DNA of 64,000 nt from an uncultured Verrucomicrobiota bacterium (GTDB lineage Bacteria; Verrucomicrobiota; Verrucomicrobiia; Opitutales; Opitutaceae). The first letter of the stretch is position 1. Each line of letters opens with the position of its first letter. The stretch lies in NCBI GenBank assembly GCA_903904685.1, contig CAIVDS010000045.1, forward strand, positions 22,410 to 86,409, in the 5' to 3' direction. Shown here one piece after another: positions 19,101-26,288 of the stretch. The translations under genes and the position numbers were made by a program. Under the pieces are notes generated by a model that was given only the letters and a program-made list of their open reading frames with translations, was not told the origin of the DNA and did no database searches.

Positions 19101-21379
19101 GCGGCGTTGAGCACGCGGTCGCGGCCGCTGGGCTGATAATAGGTTTCCCACGGGCCGAGCTCGGGGCGCTCGCGCACGACCTGCTCGAGGTCGAGGTTGT
19201 GCCGATGAACACGGCTGATGTCGTAGCTCATTCCCATGAATGTGTTGTAGCCCATGGCGGTGATCTCGGAGACAAGGGTCTCCGCGCCCTCGCCGCTCTT
19301 GATGATGCCGCCGTAACTGAAGGACGAATGGCTGCCGCCGAGGACGTTGTATTTGCCGTTGAGGAGCGTGGTGAAATGCGTGCGCGGTTCCGGTTCGACG
19401 AGTTCGATCGCAAGCGGGGCGGCGGAGCGTGTGCCGATCTTTGCCTCGACGCGATAGCGACCGGCTGCGAGCGAGAGGGATTGCGCGCCATCGAGCTGCA
19501 CGATCAGCGTCTGCCGCTTTTCGACGGCGGCGGATTTCTCGCGCAACAGCGGCAGGCGCGTGCCGGTCTCGTCCACGAGGTCCACCTCGACGGGCGCGCC
19601 GTCGGCGCGCGGTTCCCGGGTGAGCAGCGTGAGGCCGAGCCAGAACGTTTCGCCGCGATAAAAGGCATTGCGTCCGCGGGGCGTGAAGAGACCTAGCCCC
19701 GCGGGTTGCGGGATGGCGATGGACACCCATTGCTCGGCAAAGAGCGGTTTGCCGTTTGAGTCGGCCGGGCGCACGCCGAGGCGGAGGCGGTAGACGCCGG
19801 TGGAAGCGGCGGACGGAAGCGTGAAGCTGACCGCGCCATCGGCGCCTGGCTTGATCGCGAGGGCAATCCAGTCGCTGCCGCCGTAAGGCTGGAGTTCGGC
19901 AAACGGCGTGGCGTTGGCCAGAGGGTTAAGGAGCGACTGGGTTTCCACGGCGCTGGCGGCTTCATCGGCGGCGGCCTCTGTTTTATCGGCGAGGGCGGAG
20001 GCGGTCGCGACGCGGTCTTTCGCCTCGGCGAGAAGCTTGATGGAAGCGGCGAGTTTTTCGCGGGCGGCGGCCAGATTTTGTTTTGCCGCGGCTGGAGTCT
20101 CGCCGTCCGGATCGGTCGTTCCGGGTGTGGCCGACGGAGAAGAGGGGGCATCCTTTTGGGCGTCGGCTTCGGCGGTCTTGGCGGCCTGCCATGCTTTTTC
20201 GGCATCGTCGGACGTCTTTTGGGCGGTCTGCAGGTCGCGCCTGGCGATCGAGGCGGCGCGGCGTGTCTGGGTGGCGGCACGGTTGGCCGTGAAGGCGGGC
20301 GTTGCATCGATGGCGCGGATGCGCCCGGTGGCGGTCCCGCCCGGGACGAAGTGCCGGGTGGCCAGCTCGGCGACGAGGGCGCGCTGCGCGCCGACGGACG
20401 CATCCGGGATGTCCACACGGAAAGATTTATAGGGCAACGGGGCGGCGGAGAGCGCCAGCGCCGGACCGGGTTTGGTAACGAGAAACTCGAAGGGCTCGCG
20501 GCGGGGATACAGCAGGAGCTGGCGGATGGAGCCTTGGTCGTGATCGCCCCATGTGTATTGATTGATACCGGTGACGATGGCGCGGCTGCCGACATCGCCG
20601 ACAAAGGGGAAGCCGTGGAGCGGAATCTCGATGAGATTTTTGTCCACATGGAGGCCCTCGATTCCCTGTCCGCCGCCCGCGCCGGCGGCGACGCCGCCGG
20701 CGCTGAGGTGAAACGTGAGTCCGACGGGATGGACGAGGTAGCCCTTGCCCTCGGTATTGGCGGGCAGCCAGAGGGTGAGCGGCGCGAATTCCTCAAAAAT
20801 TGGCAGCAGTTCGCGCACGCCATCCTTGCCGGGCGCATCGGCATTGGCGGCGTCGCGCAACGTGAGGTTAGGCAGCGGCGTGGTGCGCATCGTCATGGGC
20901 AGGTCGGACTCGTCGGGATTGGCGAGGTAGGCGCGCAGGGTGACGGGGTAGCACTTCAGCTTGAGCACGCCACCGTCGACGATGAGCTCGGGGTCCGAGG
21001 TGGTGACGGCACCGCCGGCGTCGACGGCGAAGGCGTGGTTGCCGGGCCAGATCACATGTGCGCCGGGCTTGAGGTCGGGGCGCGCGACGGGCAGGCGGTC
21101 GATGTATTTGCCTTGGTAATACCGTTCAAAAACAGGGGCGTCGTCCACGAGGATGTTGCGGCCCCAGCCGGTGTAATCGATGCCAACCTGCCGCATTTCG
21201 ACGCCATGCGAGGTCGAGACGGGGTTTAGGATGGGGCGCTGCTTCTCCAGTTTGTCCACCGTGAGGCCAGTCTGGTCGTAGGGCACGAGACGTATCTCGA
21301 CCGGCACGGCACAGGAGAGGACGGGAAGTGCCAGCGCCAGCAGGAACAGGGGGAGAAGGCGGGGGGCGGACGGTGTCAT
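13136..21379 (-). CDS. Giant secreted multidomain protein with two beta-propellers
   Basis: A 2747-residue protein, started at MTPSAPRLLPLFLLALALPVLSCAVP (signal peptide, possibly a lipoprotein cleaved before C23). The track start 25 codons upstream overlaps the previous gene. By estimated position: 360-485, an Ala/Lys/Glu-rich coiled coil (DLQTAQKTSDDAEKAWQAAK); 690-1170, a barrel plus Rossmann-like unit (LLNGKYNVLGGSHSSFSYGG; YDVIFAPGYYYEDEASPEIL) recalling beta-galactosidase-type enzymes; 1600-1990, a PQQ-like propeller (GLIRAIDFATGRTLWNFKQP); 2030-2165, a CBM4/9-type sandwich; 2240-2345, a discoidin-like F5/8-C segment (ITEIEVYGPLDGG); 2460-2710, a second PQQ-like propeller (DGTLYAVDAESGRLLWKAPV). 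No clear catalytic pair is assigned. Confidence 0.75.
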   Translation of the reverse strand: MTPSAPRLLPLFLLALALPVLSCAVPVEIRLVPYDQTGLTVDKLEKQRPILNPVSTSHGVEMRQVGIDYTGWGRNILVDDAPVFERYYQGKYIDRLPVARPDLKPGAHVIWPGNHAFAVDAGGAVTTSDPELIVDGGVLKLKCYPVTLRAYLANPDESDLPMTMRTTPLPNLTLRDAANADAPGKDGVRELLPIFEEFAPLTLWLPANTEGKGYLVHPVGLTFHLSAGGVAAGAGGGQGIEGLHVDKNLIEIPLHGFPFVGDVGSRAIVTGINQYTWGDHDQGSIRQLLLYPRREPFEFLVTKPGPALALSAAPLPYKSFRVDIPDASVGAQRALVAELATRHFVPGGTATGRIRAIDATPAFTANRAATQTRRAASIARRDLQTAQKTSDDAEKAWQAAKTAEADAQKDAPSSPSATPGTTDPDGETPAAAKQNLAAAREKLAASIKLLAEAKDRVATASALADKTEAAADEAASAVETQSLLNPLANATPFAELQPYGGSDWIALAIKPGADGAVSFTLPSAASTGVYRLRLGVRPADSNGKPLFAEQWVSIAIPQPAGLGLFTPRGRNAFYRGETFWLGLTLLTREPRADGAPVEVDLVDETGTRLPLLREKSAAVEKRQTLIVQLDGAQSLSLAAGRYRVEAKIGTRSAAPLAIELVEPEPRTHFTTLLNGKYNVLGGSHSSFSYGGIIKSGEGAETLVSEITAMGYNTFMGMSYDISRVHRHNLDLEQVVRERPELGPWETYYQPSGRDRVLNAAVRRNLAFYENLFTYNDSMLPRDPHILDACERFSSLEAAALRHSPAFRGVCLYDEVYESSDNGAPRSVVAAFFNAQELRYRAQFPGMTSSDATKALDRFIGRPASQRNYEDLAKFRTWPALRDSDWEQFTTRMSAAVKEAAPGSKNWTQYRAMGSNGGNIAGMGIPEQVFAHLDFAATVMYKDGGYGDRPVFAPMLANIMRFRDDLPVWTQIHNFGASGLFGGHLLRQTLFGLSQKLDGLSFFTIDVTPENPDPLDNRETVRDIADRLLTPYGDFFTSLNRGYRKVAVFYSRESDYLAERKPNRLSLTAEGLWVSCIRAGFPADFLYDRHIREGKGLDYDVIFAPGYYYEDEASPEILTALKRLVATGKTVVVERSSKLPIEGIVRLDSDLDEYDDKLGGAFPRYVDFETSMVWDRTEETTKLLREFLAKKTKPAAIHNLIVGPDWLRCGQGEYMVIPNWAPTGFTGLNKTIYQAPSIAPLRFPIRPAFAYDVLEMHRVDVKTDGDWMTLDADMRSIPGKVFAFLPSAIDKVALKVADRLAAGTDLSFRASVANAGGETIDAAFPLEITLLDAAGKEQLHVFRSAKPAFEMAWRVPVNLASGAWKLRVRELISGAVSEAKIDVTPPVSAAVAGKLDNRPVWIHDADRIHKFITGDASAKDSPGIVIALDAEQPWTRPHAEKLAAALKARGRAVTIAAVSDVVRIPNDWGEIPVLDGGRLWRGDLVDPGIFVDAPLILLGRRYENRLIEALARRDVLPEVISSNFPASGKAVIGWTRRAFSTTHDTVTILANDDSGLAAGIAAFPDIAGPAETRSLARANYQAPATPPAVTTAGKEPASLRDALSAEDRVRSLDVDPATGRIVIGTFGFGHNLFCFSAEGKLLWKQFLPEHNVYFTRWIDGGKRIVAATGQGFFLFLVNGQDGTVAKKLASTERPRFHESYGLPNLEGAENTELQIVVNTQLREIVVRGLTGLMALDFDGKKLWFHDRAEAIAAYPEEAEQSVASSFGSSVYVGNFALSPDGGRLVYSEEIIAGSTPGVKPGTKDYLWRHTPKVLDARTGKVLLQNNEDPGNYTAPKQWSVVWPPDAATPRVRTAGVSAPLRDDGTLGAYTPDAGSSRLALKDGGWLVATPKTAARYSADGQIRWNLVGSTVWLPQLDALNDAQTRFYRSDRDGLIRAIDFATGRTLWNFKQPFFSVLAPNGDELVAGANNGAIVRLDAAGKPVWQTRLREHHELPGGDYPAYLAAARLRDADSSDEFFPAGSDGPDDYKGVLRMGIEQLANGDFETSAGWETAQPPVILSAPAKTGKLSLQLDAGHLVTQRLAGRVIPSATYLLEFWYRADDANGRLTAGTMLEGEKQTFTGSQYSARPGEWTFGRLALKTMADTKTIEVGFEASGGRVHVDAASLRAVRFPSANLLANAELQAVVQTYVKDIRVQYERIPPQLRERLMTRNRTAGFAQGITSTAMIYTQEAAFLQNGKLDDVGNTWTNAPDPMAFSVTLTKPAYISHLVIYLNNATPENVYPMISILADNLEIKAPQSVGLVRMNKRRFIVVHFPQPLHTDALKIIPSYYAAHTDSITEIEVYGPLDGGKPADAAAADPDAVPMLMGTTARVPAKLPTDLTGSWLPFGSGFRINPFPPFASGATVIDGMFSLADPDGAIRSVYAPASEPVVRGQKPDPRANRLQLGPVWTLATVTPTTTPARHRGRLLVGSADYKLHAVADNGTYLWSFATDGRIYSSPAPQGDDVFFGSDDHHLYKVDVDSGILIWEFATGNKVRGAPALADGRVFVPSWDGTLYAVDAESGRLLWKAPVAQLTRSTPAVHDGRVYLGDEAGAMRAFDAVTGKELWNQPLGGYISTAPVVAPDGIAFASEQGGLAFIGLDGATKWKRSLGVRVSGQPIATQTQLLVPTEKGLLVLRRADGEPDTRFAGPELKEKVLSVLKWRDQLFVHTGYARTDLSRGPRTYAEFKNITAIWVPAPAKTTSKEAK
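13144..13150 (-). promoter_or_regulatory. Strong Shine-Dalgarno deciding the start of the 1652-residue gene
   Basis: On the minus strand AAGGAGG lies four bases before the ATG at 13139 and inside the last codons of the upstream gene (TSKEAK stop). Together with the ATGA overlap it marks this ATG as a coupled translation start. It is one of few clear Shine-Dalgarno sequences in the window. Confidence 0.75.
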
Positions 21380-21380
21380 T

Positions 21381-22202
21381 TCAATGAGTATAAACAAACA
21401 TGAGCAGGTTGGTCGCCCATTGATACATGATCTCGCGCTGGCGGTTGTCGCCACCGTGGCCGATGCCTTCGCCGATGGGGTTAGAGGCGCTGGGGGGGGA
21501 GCTGATTTCCCAGCCGCAGCCGTCGTCGTTGGGGCTGAAGAAAACGGCGGGGCGGCCTTCGCTCAGGTAGTATTGCCAAGTGCGGTTTTCAAAATCAGCT
21601 TCTCCAGGCCAGGGGGTTTCGTAAATCATCTTGAAGGTGTCGCTGACGACAGGGTCCTCCTTGAGGAGAAGGCACGGCTCGCTGCCGGGGATCATCTTGC
21701 CGACCTCGGGACGGACGGTCTCCGTGAAACCACTGCCGCGCAGGTAGCAATCGTCGAGGATCAGCGTGCCGCCGCGCTCGATCCAGCGGACGAGGTTGTC
21801 GGTTTCCTTTTCGTTGAAGCTCCAGCGGGTGTGCGAAGTGAGGTAAATGACGGTGTGCTCAAACAGTTCGTCGGTGGAGACGTCGAGTCCGGCGGGGCCG
21901 TTGTAGGTGGGCAGATCGGTGCGCTTGCCGACTTGGTAGAGCATGTAGGGGATCGCGGTGGGGTCGGTGTTCCAGTCCACGCCGGGCATGGCGGGCTTGA
22001 TGCCGCGCACGCAGATCTTGTTGCGGGCATCCTTGTCGCCGGAGGCGCCGCGGGTGCGGGCTTCGTCGGAGGAGACCTCGGTGCTGTTCATCTGCCGGGC
22101 GCGTTCGGCCCAGGAGGTTTGGGCGTTGGTGGAGGTGGCGAGCAGGACAAACGCCAGTGCGAGCAGGCAGACGGCGGGGTTCATCGCAGGGTGCGGTTTC
22201 AT
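21381..22202 (-). CDS. DUF4159 protein, exported
   Basis: A 273-residue protein with a signal peptide (MNPAVCLLALAFVLLATSTNAQ after the first six residues). The fold looks like a glutamine-amidotransferase-like DUF4159 domain: VIYLTSHTRWSFNEKETDNLVRWIERGGTLILDDC, then PEVGKMIPG and a C-terminal RQREIMYQWATNLLMFVYTH. DUF4159 genes are regularly found next to BatA/VWA, DUF58 and MoxR genes in Planctomycetes and Verrucomicrobia, as here. The biochemical role is unknown. The start follows the upstream stop by one base and has GGAGG eleven bases upstream. Confidence 0.9.
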   Translation of the reverse strand: MKPHPAMNPAVCLLALAFVLLATSTNAQTSWAERARQMNSTEVSSDEARTRGASGDKDARNKICVRGIKPAMPGVDWNTDPTAIPYMLYQVGKRTDLPTYNGPAGLDVSTDELFEHTVIYLTSHTRWSFNEKETDNLVRWIERGGTLILDDCYLRGSGFTETVRPEVGKMIPGSEPCLLLKEDPVVSDTFKMIYETPWPGEADFENRTWQYYLSEGRPAVFFSPNDDGCGWEISSPPSASNPIGEGIGHGGDNRQREIMYQWATNLLMFVYTH

Positions 22203-22203
22203 G

Positions 22204-24024
22204 TTAGTTTATTCCTCCACTCAACAGGTTGAAATAATCGGCTTGGGCGTCGCCGGCGGCGGCGGGCGCGACCTCCTGATCGGCGCGCACCTTGAGATCC
22301 TGTTTTTCGACGGGTCGCGGCTTTTCGGTACGCACGGTCTTGACGGGGTCGACGAGCAGATCGGTGGCACGTTTGACCTTTTGCAGGCCGCCAAGCAGGT
22401 CGGGAGTGCCGAAACCGAACTGCTTTTCCATGAAGCCGGACAGGTCGGGGCGCACGACGATGATTTCGACGGGCAGCGACTTGCCGATGCCGGGGCCTGT
22501 CTCGGTGTTGTTGTCGCGGGCGGTGAGCGTGATGGTGATGCGGTCGCCGGGTTGGAGGGCGGGATCAAGGGCCTTGAACATCTCGGCAAAGCGGCCTTTC
22601 ACGAGGTCGCGGGCGGGTTCGATGCGGCGTGGCACGGCACCTTCGCGCGGCGCGCGGCCGAGCAGGGCGTCCACGGTATCGATATGGTAGTCGAGGTTGA
22701 CCTCGGTCACGCCGAAGTCGTCCTCGGCCACCCAGTCCAGAACGAAGTTGGCGGCCTCCTCGGCCAACATGGTGATCTGACGGTTGCGCAGGGTCACGCG
22801 CACGGTGGGCGGCGCGTCGGTCTGCACGGCGAGCTCGAAACTCACGGGGTGTTCCATCTCGAAGCCTTTGCCTAGGATGCCGGTGAGGTGGATGGTTGCG
22901 CGGTCGGGCTTCGCGAGGGTGAATCCGAAGTGGGCGAATCGTCCGCTGACGGAGAGCGCCTGGCGAGAACCGTCGGCCCACTCGACGTAGCAGAGGTCGG
23001 GATGCAGATTGGTGGTGGCGGCGAAACTTACGAGCGCGGACGTGCCGGCAAGGCCGGCCACACGGGGCAGGCGTCCGGTGAGGGTGCGGGCGGGTTGGCC
23101 GGTATAGACGGGCGGTGCGAGCTCGTAATTGATCGCGTTGATCTCGGGCAGGTCGTCGACAAGGACTTTGTACGACGGCGTGCTGCGGCCACCGTATTCA
23201 AAGGTATAAGTGAAGGACTCGGCGGACTTGGCGACCGTGAAACTTGTTTTCTGCTGGTTGAGAACGAGGGCGGTCGTCTCGGTCAGCTTCGTCTTCAAGT
23301 CGGTCCGGTGCAGGCGCACGTCGGTGCGGCGGGCGCCCCGGACCTCGATGGAAAGTTCCACGGGACGTCCGCGCACGATGGCGGTGTCGCCGGGGCGGAC
23401 GTTGAAAGTGACGGGGAAAAGCGTGTCGAGCACGGTGGCGTAGGCGTCCTGCAGACGACGGACGCGCTCGTTGACGGCGGCTGAGGCAAAGACGAGGCAG
23501 AGCAGGACGGCGAGCGCGACGGTGCCGGCGGCGGAGAGCAGGCGCTTGGACCGCTTCAGGTCAACCAGCGAATGGAACCGCAGACTGGAAAGGCGGGTGG
23601 CGGTTTGCGCGAGCAGCAGGGCGACGAACTCGGGGGAATAGCCGAGTTTCCCTCCCTTTGCCTGCGTGTCGATGACCTCGCGGCCGAGTTCGAGGGAGCC
23701 GATGAGCTGGTTGTCGAGTTTGCCATGAAGCGACTCGATGACGTGGGCCTCGCGGAGGATCGCGATGCGGCGGAGCAGCGGGCGGCCGAGGCGGAGGCAG
23801 GCGGTGACGACACCGTAACCGGCCGCGAGCACGAAGAGGACGAAGAGCGGCCAGTCGGGGAGCTTGAACGCCCAGTCGAGGGCGAACCACGCCAGCAACG
23901 TGCCAGGAAGCGCCAGCACGGCAAGGGAGAGGCCGTGAAGGACGGCCCAGCGCTTGCGGAAGGCGCCGAAGCGGGCGACCTCGCGATGGAGAGCGTCGAG
24001 GCTGGATTGAAGTTCGTGGCTCAT
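22204..24024 (-). CDS. DUF4175-like membrane protein of the VWA/DUF4159 cluster
   Basis: A 606-residue protein started at MSHELQSSLDALHREVARF. This ATG overlaps the upstream stop by one base (TGATG), with AGGGGG eight bases before it. Two N-terminal membrane helices (about 27-47 and 51-70) are followed by a basic cytoplasmic-like stretch, a third helix near 157-178 (TVALAVLLCLVFASAAV), and then a large beta-rich exported domain (LPEINAINYELAPPVYTGQPA; DDFGVTEVNLDYHIDTVDAL). The pattern matches DUF4175-type proteins found in bat-like operons. Its job is not known; by context it anchors or couples the exported parts to the membrane. Confidence 0.7.
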   Translation of the reverse strand: MSHELQSSLDALHREVARFGAFRKRWAVLHGLSLAVLALPGTLLAWFALDWAFKLPDWPLFVLFVLAAGYGVVTACLRLGRPLLRRIAILREAHVIESLHGKLDNQLIGSLELGREVIDTQAKGGKLGYSPEFVALLLAQTATRLSSLRFHSLVDLKRSKRLLSAAGTVALAVLLCLVFASAAVNERVRRLQDAYATVLDTLFPVTFNVRPGDTAIVRGRPVELSIEVRGARRTDVRLHRTDLKTKLTETTALVLNQQKTSFTVAKSAESFTYTFEYGGRSTPSYKVLVDDLPEINAINYELAPPVYTGQPARTLTGRLPRVAGLAGTSALVSFAATTNLHPDLCYVEWADGSRQALSVSGRFAHFGFTLAKPDRATIHLTGILGKGFEMEHPVSFELAVQTDAPPTVRVTLRNRQITMLAEEAANFVLDWVAEDDFGVTEVNLDYHIDTVDALLGRAPREGAVPRRIEPARDLVKGRFAEMFKALDPALQPGDRITITLTARDNNTETGPGIGKSLPVEIIVVRPDLSGFMEKQFGFGTPDLLGGLQKVKRATDLLVDPVKTVRTEKPRPVEKQDLKVRADQEVAPAAAGDAQADYFNLLSGGIN

Positions 24025-26288
24025 CAGACCATCCCCCTTCGTTTGCGCAGCCAGCAGTCGAGGCAGACCAGCGTGATCAACAGGATCATCGTGAGCGGAA
24101 GATTCCACAGGGCGACGACGACAGTCTCGCTCACGCGGCGAGGCGTGAGATCAAGGGAGCCGAGCAACGAGGCGGAGTCGGCCGCGGTGAACGCGCGTCC
24201 GCCGGTGGCAGTGGCGAAAGCGGTCATCGCCGGGAGGTTGGCGCGCGGGTCGTCGAGTTCCTCGAAGCCGGTGCCGGCGATGATTTTTTCGACGACGGTC
24301 TTGTCCTTGTGCGTGACGGCGACCTCCCAAGAGCCGGCCTCGTCGAGGGGAATTTCGTAGTCGTAGACGCCGGGCGTGTCGCGACCGTCGCGCGGCAGGT
24401 AGTGTGTCACGCGTCGGGAGGGGCTGGTGACTTTCACGCGAACGTTGGCGCCGCGCACGGGCTGGTAAACCCCATCCACCAAGCGCGTGCTGAGCTTGAG
24501 GGTGCGTCCGACGGCGACGGAGGATTGCTGGCGGGTGATCTGCGGACGGTCTGGTTCGAGGCGCGGGTCGGGCGCGAGGGCGCGGAGGGCGTTGCCCCAG
24601 AATTTGCGGTAATAATCCTCGCCGACGGCGGGGCGCATCATCTCCCAGCGCCAAGTGGTGTCGATGGCGAGGCCGAGGACTTGGCCTCGGCCGACGTTTT
24701 GCACGGCGATGACGGGCATGGGGCCTTCGGGAAGGTCGCGTATGGCGAGGAGGCTGGCGCCGGGCTTCACCTTGCCGACGTGGTTGTTGCCATCGAGCGC
24801 GGGCAGGTCGAACCAGGCCTCGCGGTTGGCGGCCGGGTCGCCCTCGAGCTGCATGATCGGGTTGCTGAGGCCGGCGACGGTGGGGGTGATCTTGAAGGGC
24901 TTTGGGATTTGCGGCGCGTTGGTCGCCTCGATGACGAAGGGCGCGAGGCGGGCGAGGGCGGAGTCCTGATACTGGCCGGCGGCGTAGGCGCTGCGGCCGC
25001 CGAGCATGATGAGCCCGCCGCCACGACGGCTGACGAACTCGCCCAGCCACTGCATCTTAGTTTCGGCGGTGTCGCCGCCCTCGCGGAAATAGGAACGAGG
25101 GATGTCGCCGATGATGATGATGTCGTATTTGTAAAGATCGGGCTCGGCGCCGGGAAGGCCGTCTCCGGCGTTTTTGTGCTGGAGCGGACCCTGCGCATAC
25201 CAGCCGCCCTTCGGCAGGAGCGTGAGCGTGGAGAGATCGACCACCGGATCTCGGGAAAGCCACTGGCCGAGGAGCTTCCGCTCGTCGCGCGGGATGTCGA
25301 GGTAGAGCACGCGTATCCGGGCATTGATGACATTCACGCGGTGCTCGGCGACCTGCAGGGCCTGGCTGACGGAATTTTTGACCCCGTCCACGACCACGCG
25401 GTAAACATGGTCGCCTTCGCGGTCGGGTTTGACGACGAAGGAAACGTCCGCCGGGTCCTTGCCGAGGCGGACGTTTTCACGGATGCCGACGGGGTCGGCG
25501 CGGCCATCTTCCATCAGGCGGACGGTAACGGCCTGCTCGCCGAGGTCGTTGGAAGAGAGCGTGGCCGACAGGCGCAACTCGTCGCCGAGGCGGACGTAGT
25601 TGGCGGCGCTGGAGATTTTGATGCGGGCGAGGCGGGGGGCATCGGGCGAACCAAAAACAACCGGGAAAACCGGCAGGCGGCGGGCCGCGAGCATGGGCGC
25701 GAGCAATTCGCCGCGATCGCCGGCGGTATCATTGCCATCGGTGAGGACGACGATTGCGCGCAGATCGTTTTCGCGCCGGGCGGTCTCGGCGATGGCATCG
25801 ATAAGCCGGGTGGGGCGCCCGGGTTCGGCCGCGAGGCTGGCGGCTTCGAGGCGCCAGTTGAAATCATAGCGGACGAGGTCGGCTTTGTCCGCGAGGGCCT
25901 TGAGCGGGCCGGCGGCAAACGCGCGCGCGGCTTCAAGGCGTCCCTGGCCTGCGGCGGCGTCCTTAAGTCCCATGCTGGCCGAGGTGTCGGTGAGCACAGC
26001 GATGGTCGGGCGGAGGTTGCGCTCCAGCGTGAGGCGCAGTTCGAGCTGGCAGAGCATGAGCGCGAGGAGCGCCACGCCGGCGATGCGGATGGCGGCGAGA
26101 CCGAGGCGCATCCTCCAGCTCATGACGTTGTGCGGCATGAAATTCAGGCCGACGGTGACAAGGCCGGCAAGCGCAAGAATCGCCATCGCCCACACGGGCA
26201 GCGGGGCGGAGGAGTGCCAGAGCCAGTGGGTGACGCTTTCGATGGAGCCGGGCGAATCGATGCCGAGGAGTTTCAGCAGGTGGTTCAT
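24024..26288 (-). CDS. Membrane VWA/glutamine amidotransferase-like protein
   Basis: A 754-residue protein with two N-terminal helices (about 32-50 and 62-81) followed by a VWA domain. Its MIDAS motif DTSASMG lies at 101-107, with IVVLTDGNDTAGD later. A GATase-like region follows (RVLYLDIPRDERKLLGQWL; YDIIIIGDIPRSYF; RRGGGLIMLGGRSAYAAGQY), and a C-terminal helix near residue 735. This is the common two-part VWA-GATase architecture of bat-like operons. The start overlaps the BatA-like stop by four bases (ATGA) and has GGAGG seven bases upstream. Likely a metal-dependent adhesion partner of MoxR at the inner membrane. Confidence 0.9.
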   Translation of the reverse strand: MNHLLKLLGIDSPGSIESVTHWLWHSSAPLPVWAMAILALAGLVTVGLNFMPHNVMSWRMRLGLAAIRIAGVALLALMLCQLELRLTLERNLRPTIAVLTDTSASMGLKDAAAGQGRLEAARAFAAGPLKALADKADLVRYDFNWRLEAASLAAEPGRPTRLIDAIAETARRENDLRAIVVLTDGNDTAGDRGELLAPMLAARRLPVFPVVFGSPDAPRLARIKISSAANYVRLGDELRLSATLSSNDLGEQAVTVRLMEDGRADPVGIRENVRLGKDPADVSFVVKPDREGDHVYRVVVDGVKNSVSQALQVAEHRVNVINARIRVLYLDIPRDERKLLGQWLSRDPVVDLSTLTLLPKGGWYAQGPLQHKNAGDGLPGAEPDLYKYDIIIIGDIPRSYFREGGDTAETKMQWLGEFVSRRGGGLIMLGGRSAYAAGQYQDSALARLAPFVIEATNAPQIPKPFKITPTVAGLSNPIMQLEGDPAANREAWFDLPALDGNNHVGKVKPGASLLAIRDLPEGPMPVIAVQNVGRGQVLGLAIDTTWRWEMMRPAVGEDYYRKFWGNALRALAPDPRLEPDRPQITRQQSSVAVGRTLKLSTRLVDGVYQPVRGANVRVKVTSPSRRVTHYLPRDGRDTPGVYDYEIPLDEAGSWEVAVTHKDKTVVEKIIAGTGFEELDDPRANLPAMTAFATATGGRAFTAADSASLLGSLDLTPRRVSETVVVALWNLPLTMILLITLVCLDCWLRKRRGMV

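Noticed and set aside
19930-20290. Ala/Lys-rich stretch as a possible DNA repeat or low-complexity insertion
   Set aside because: It translates in frame to a plausible coiled coil and no direct DNA repeat of useful length is visible.
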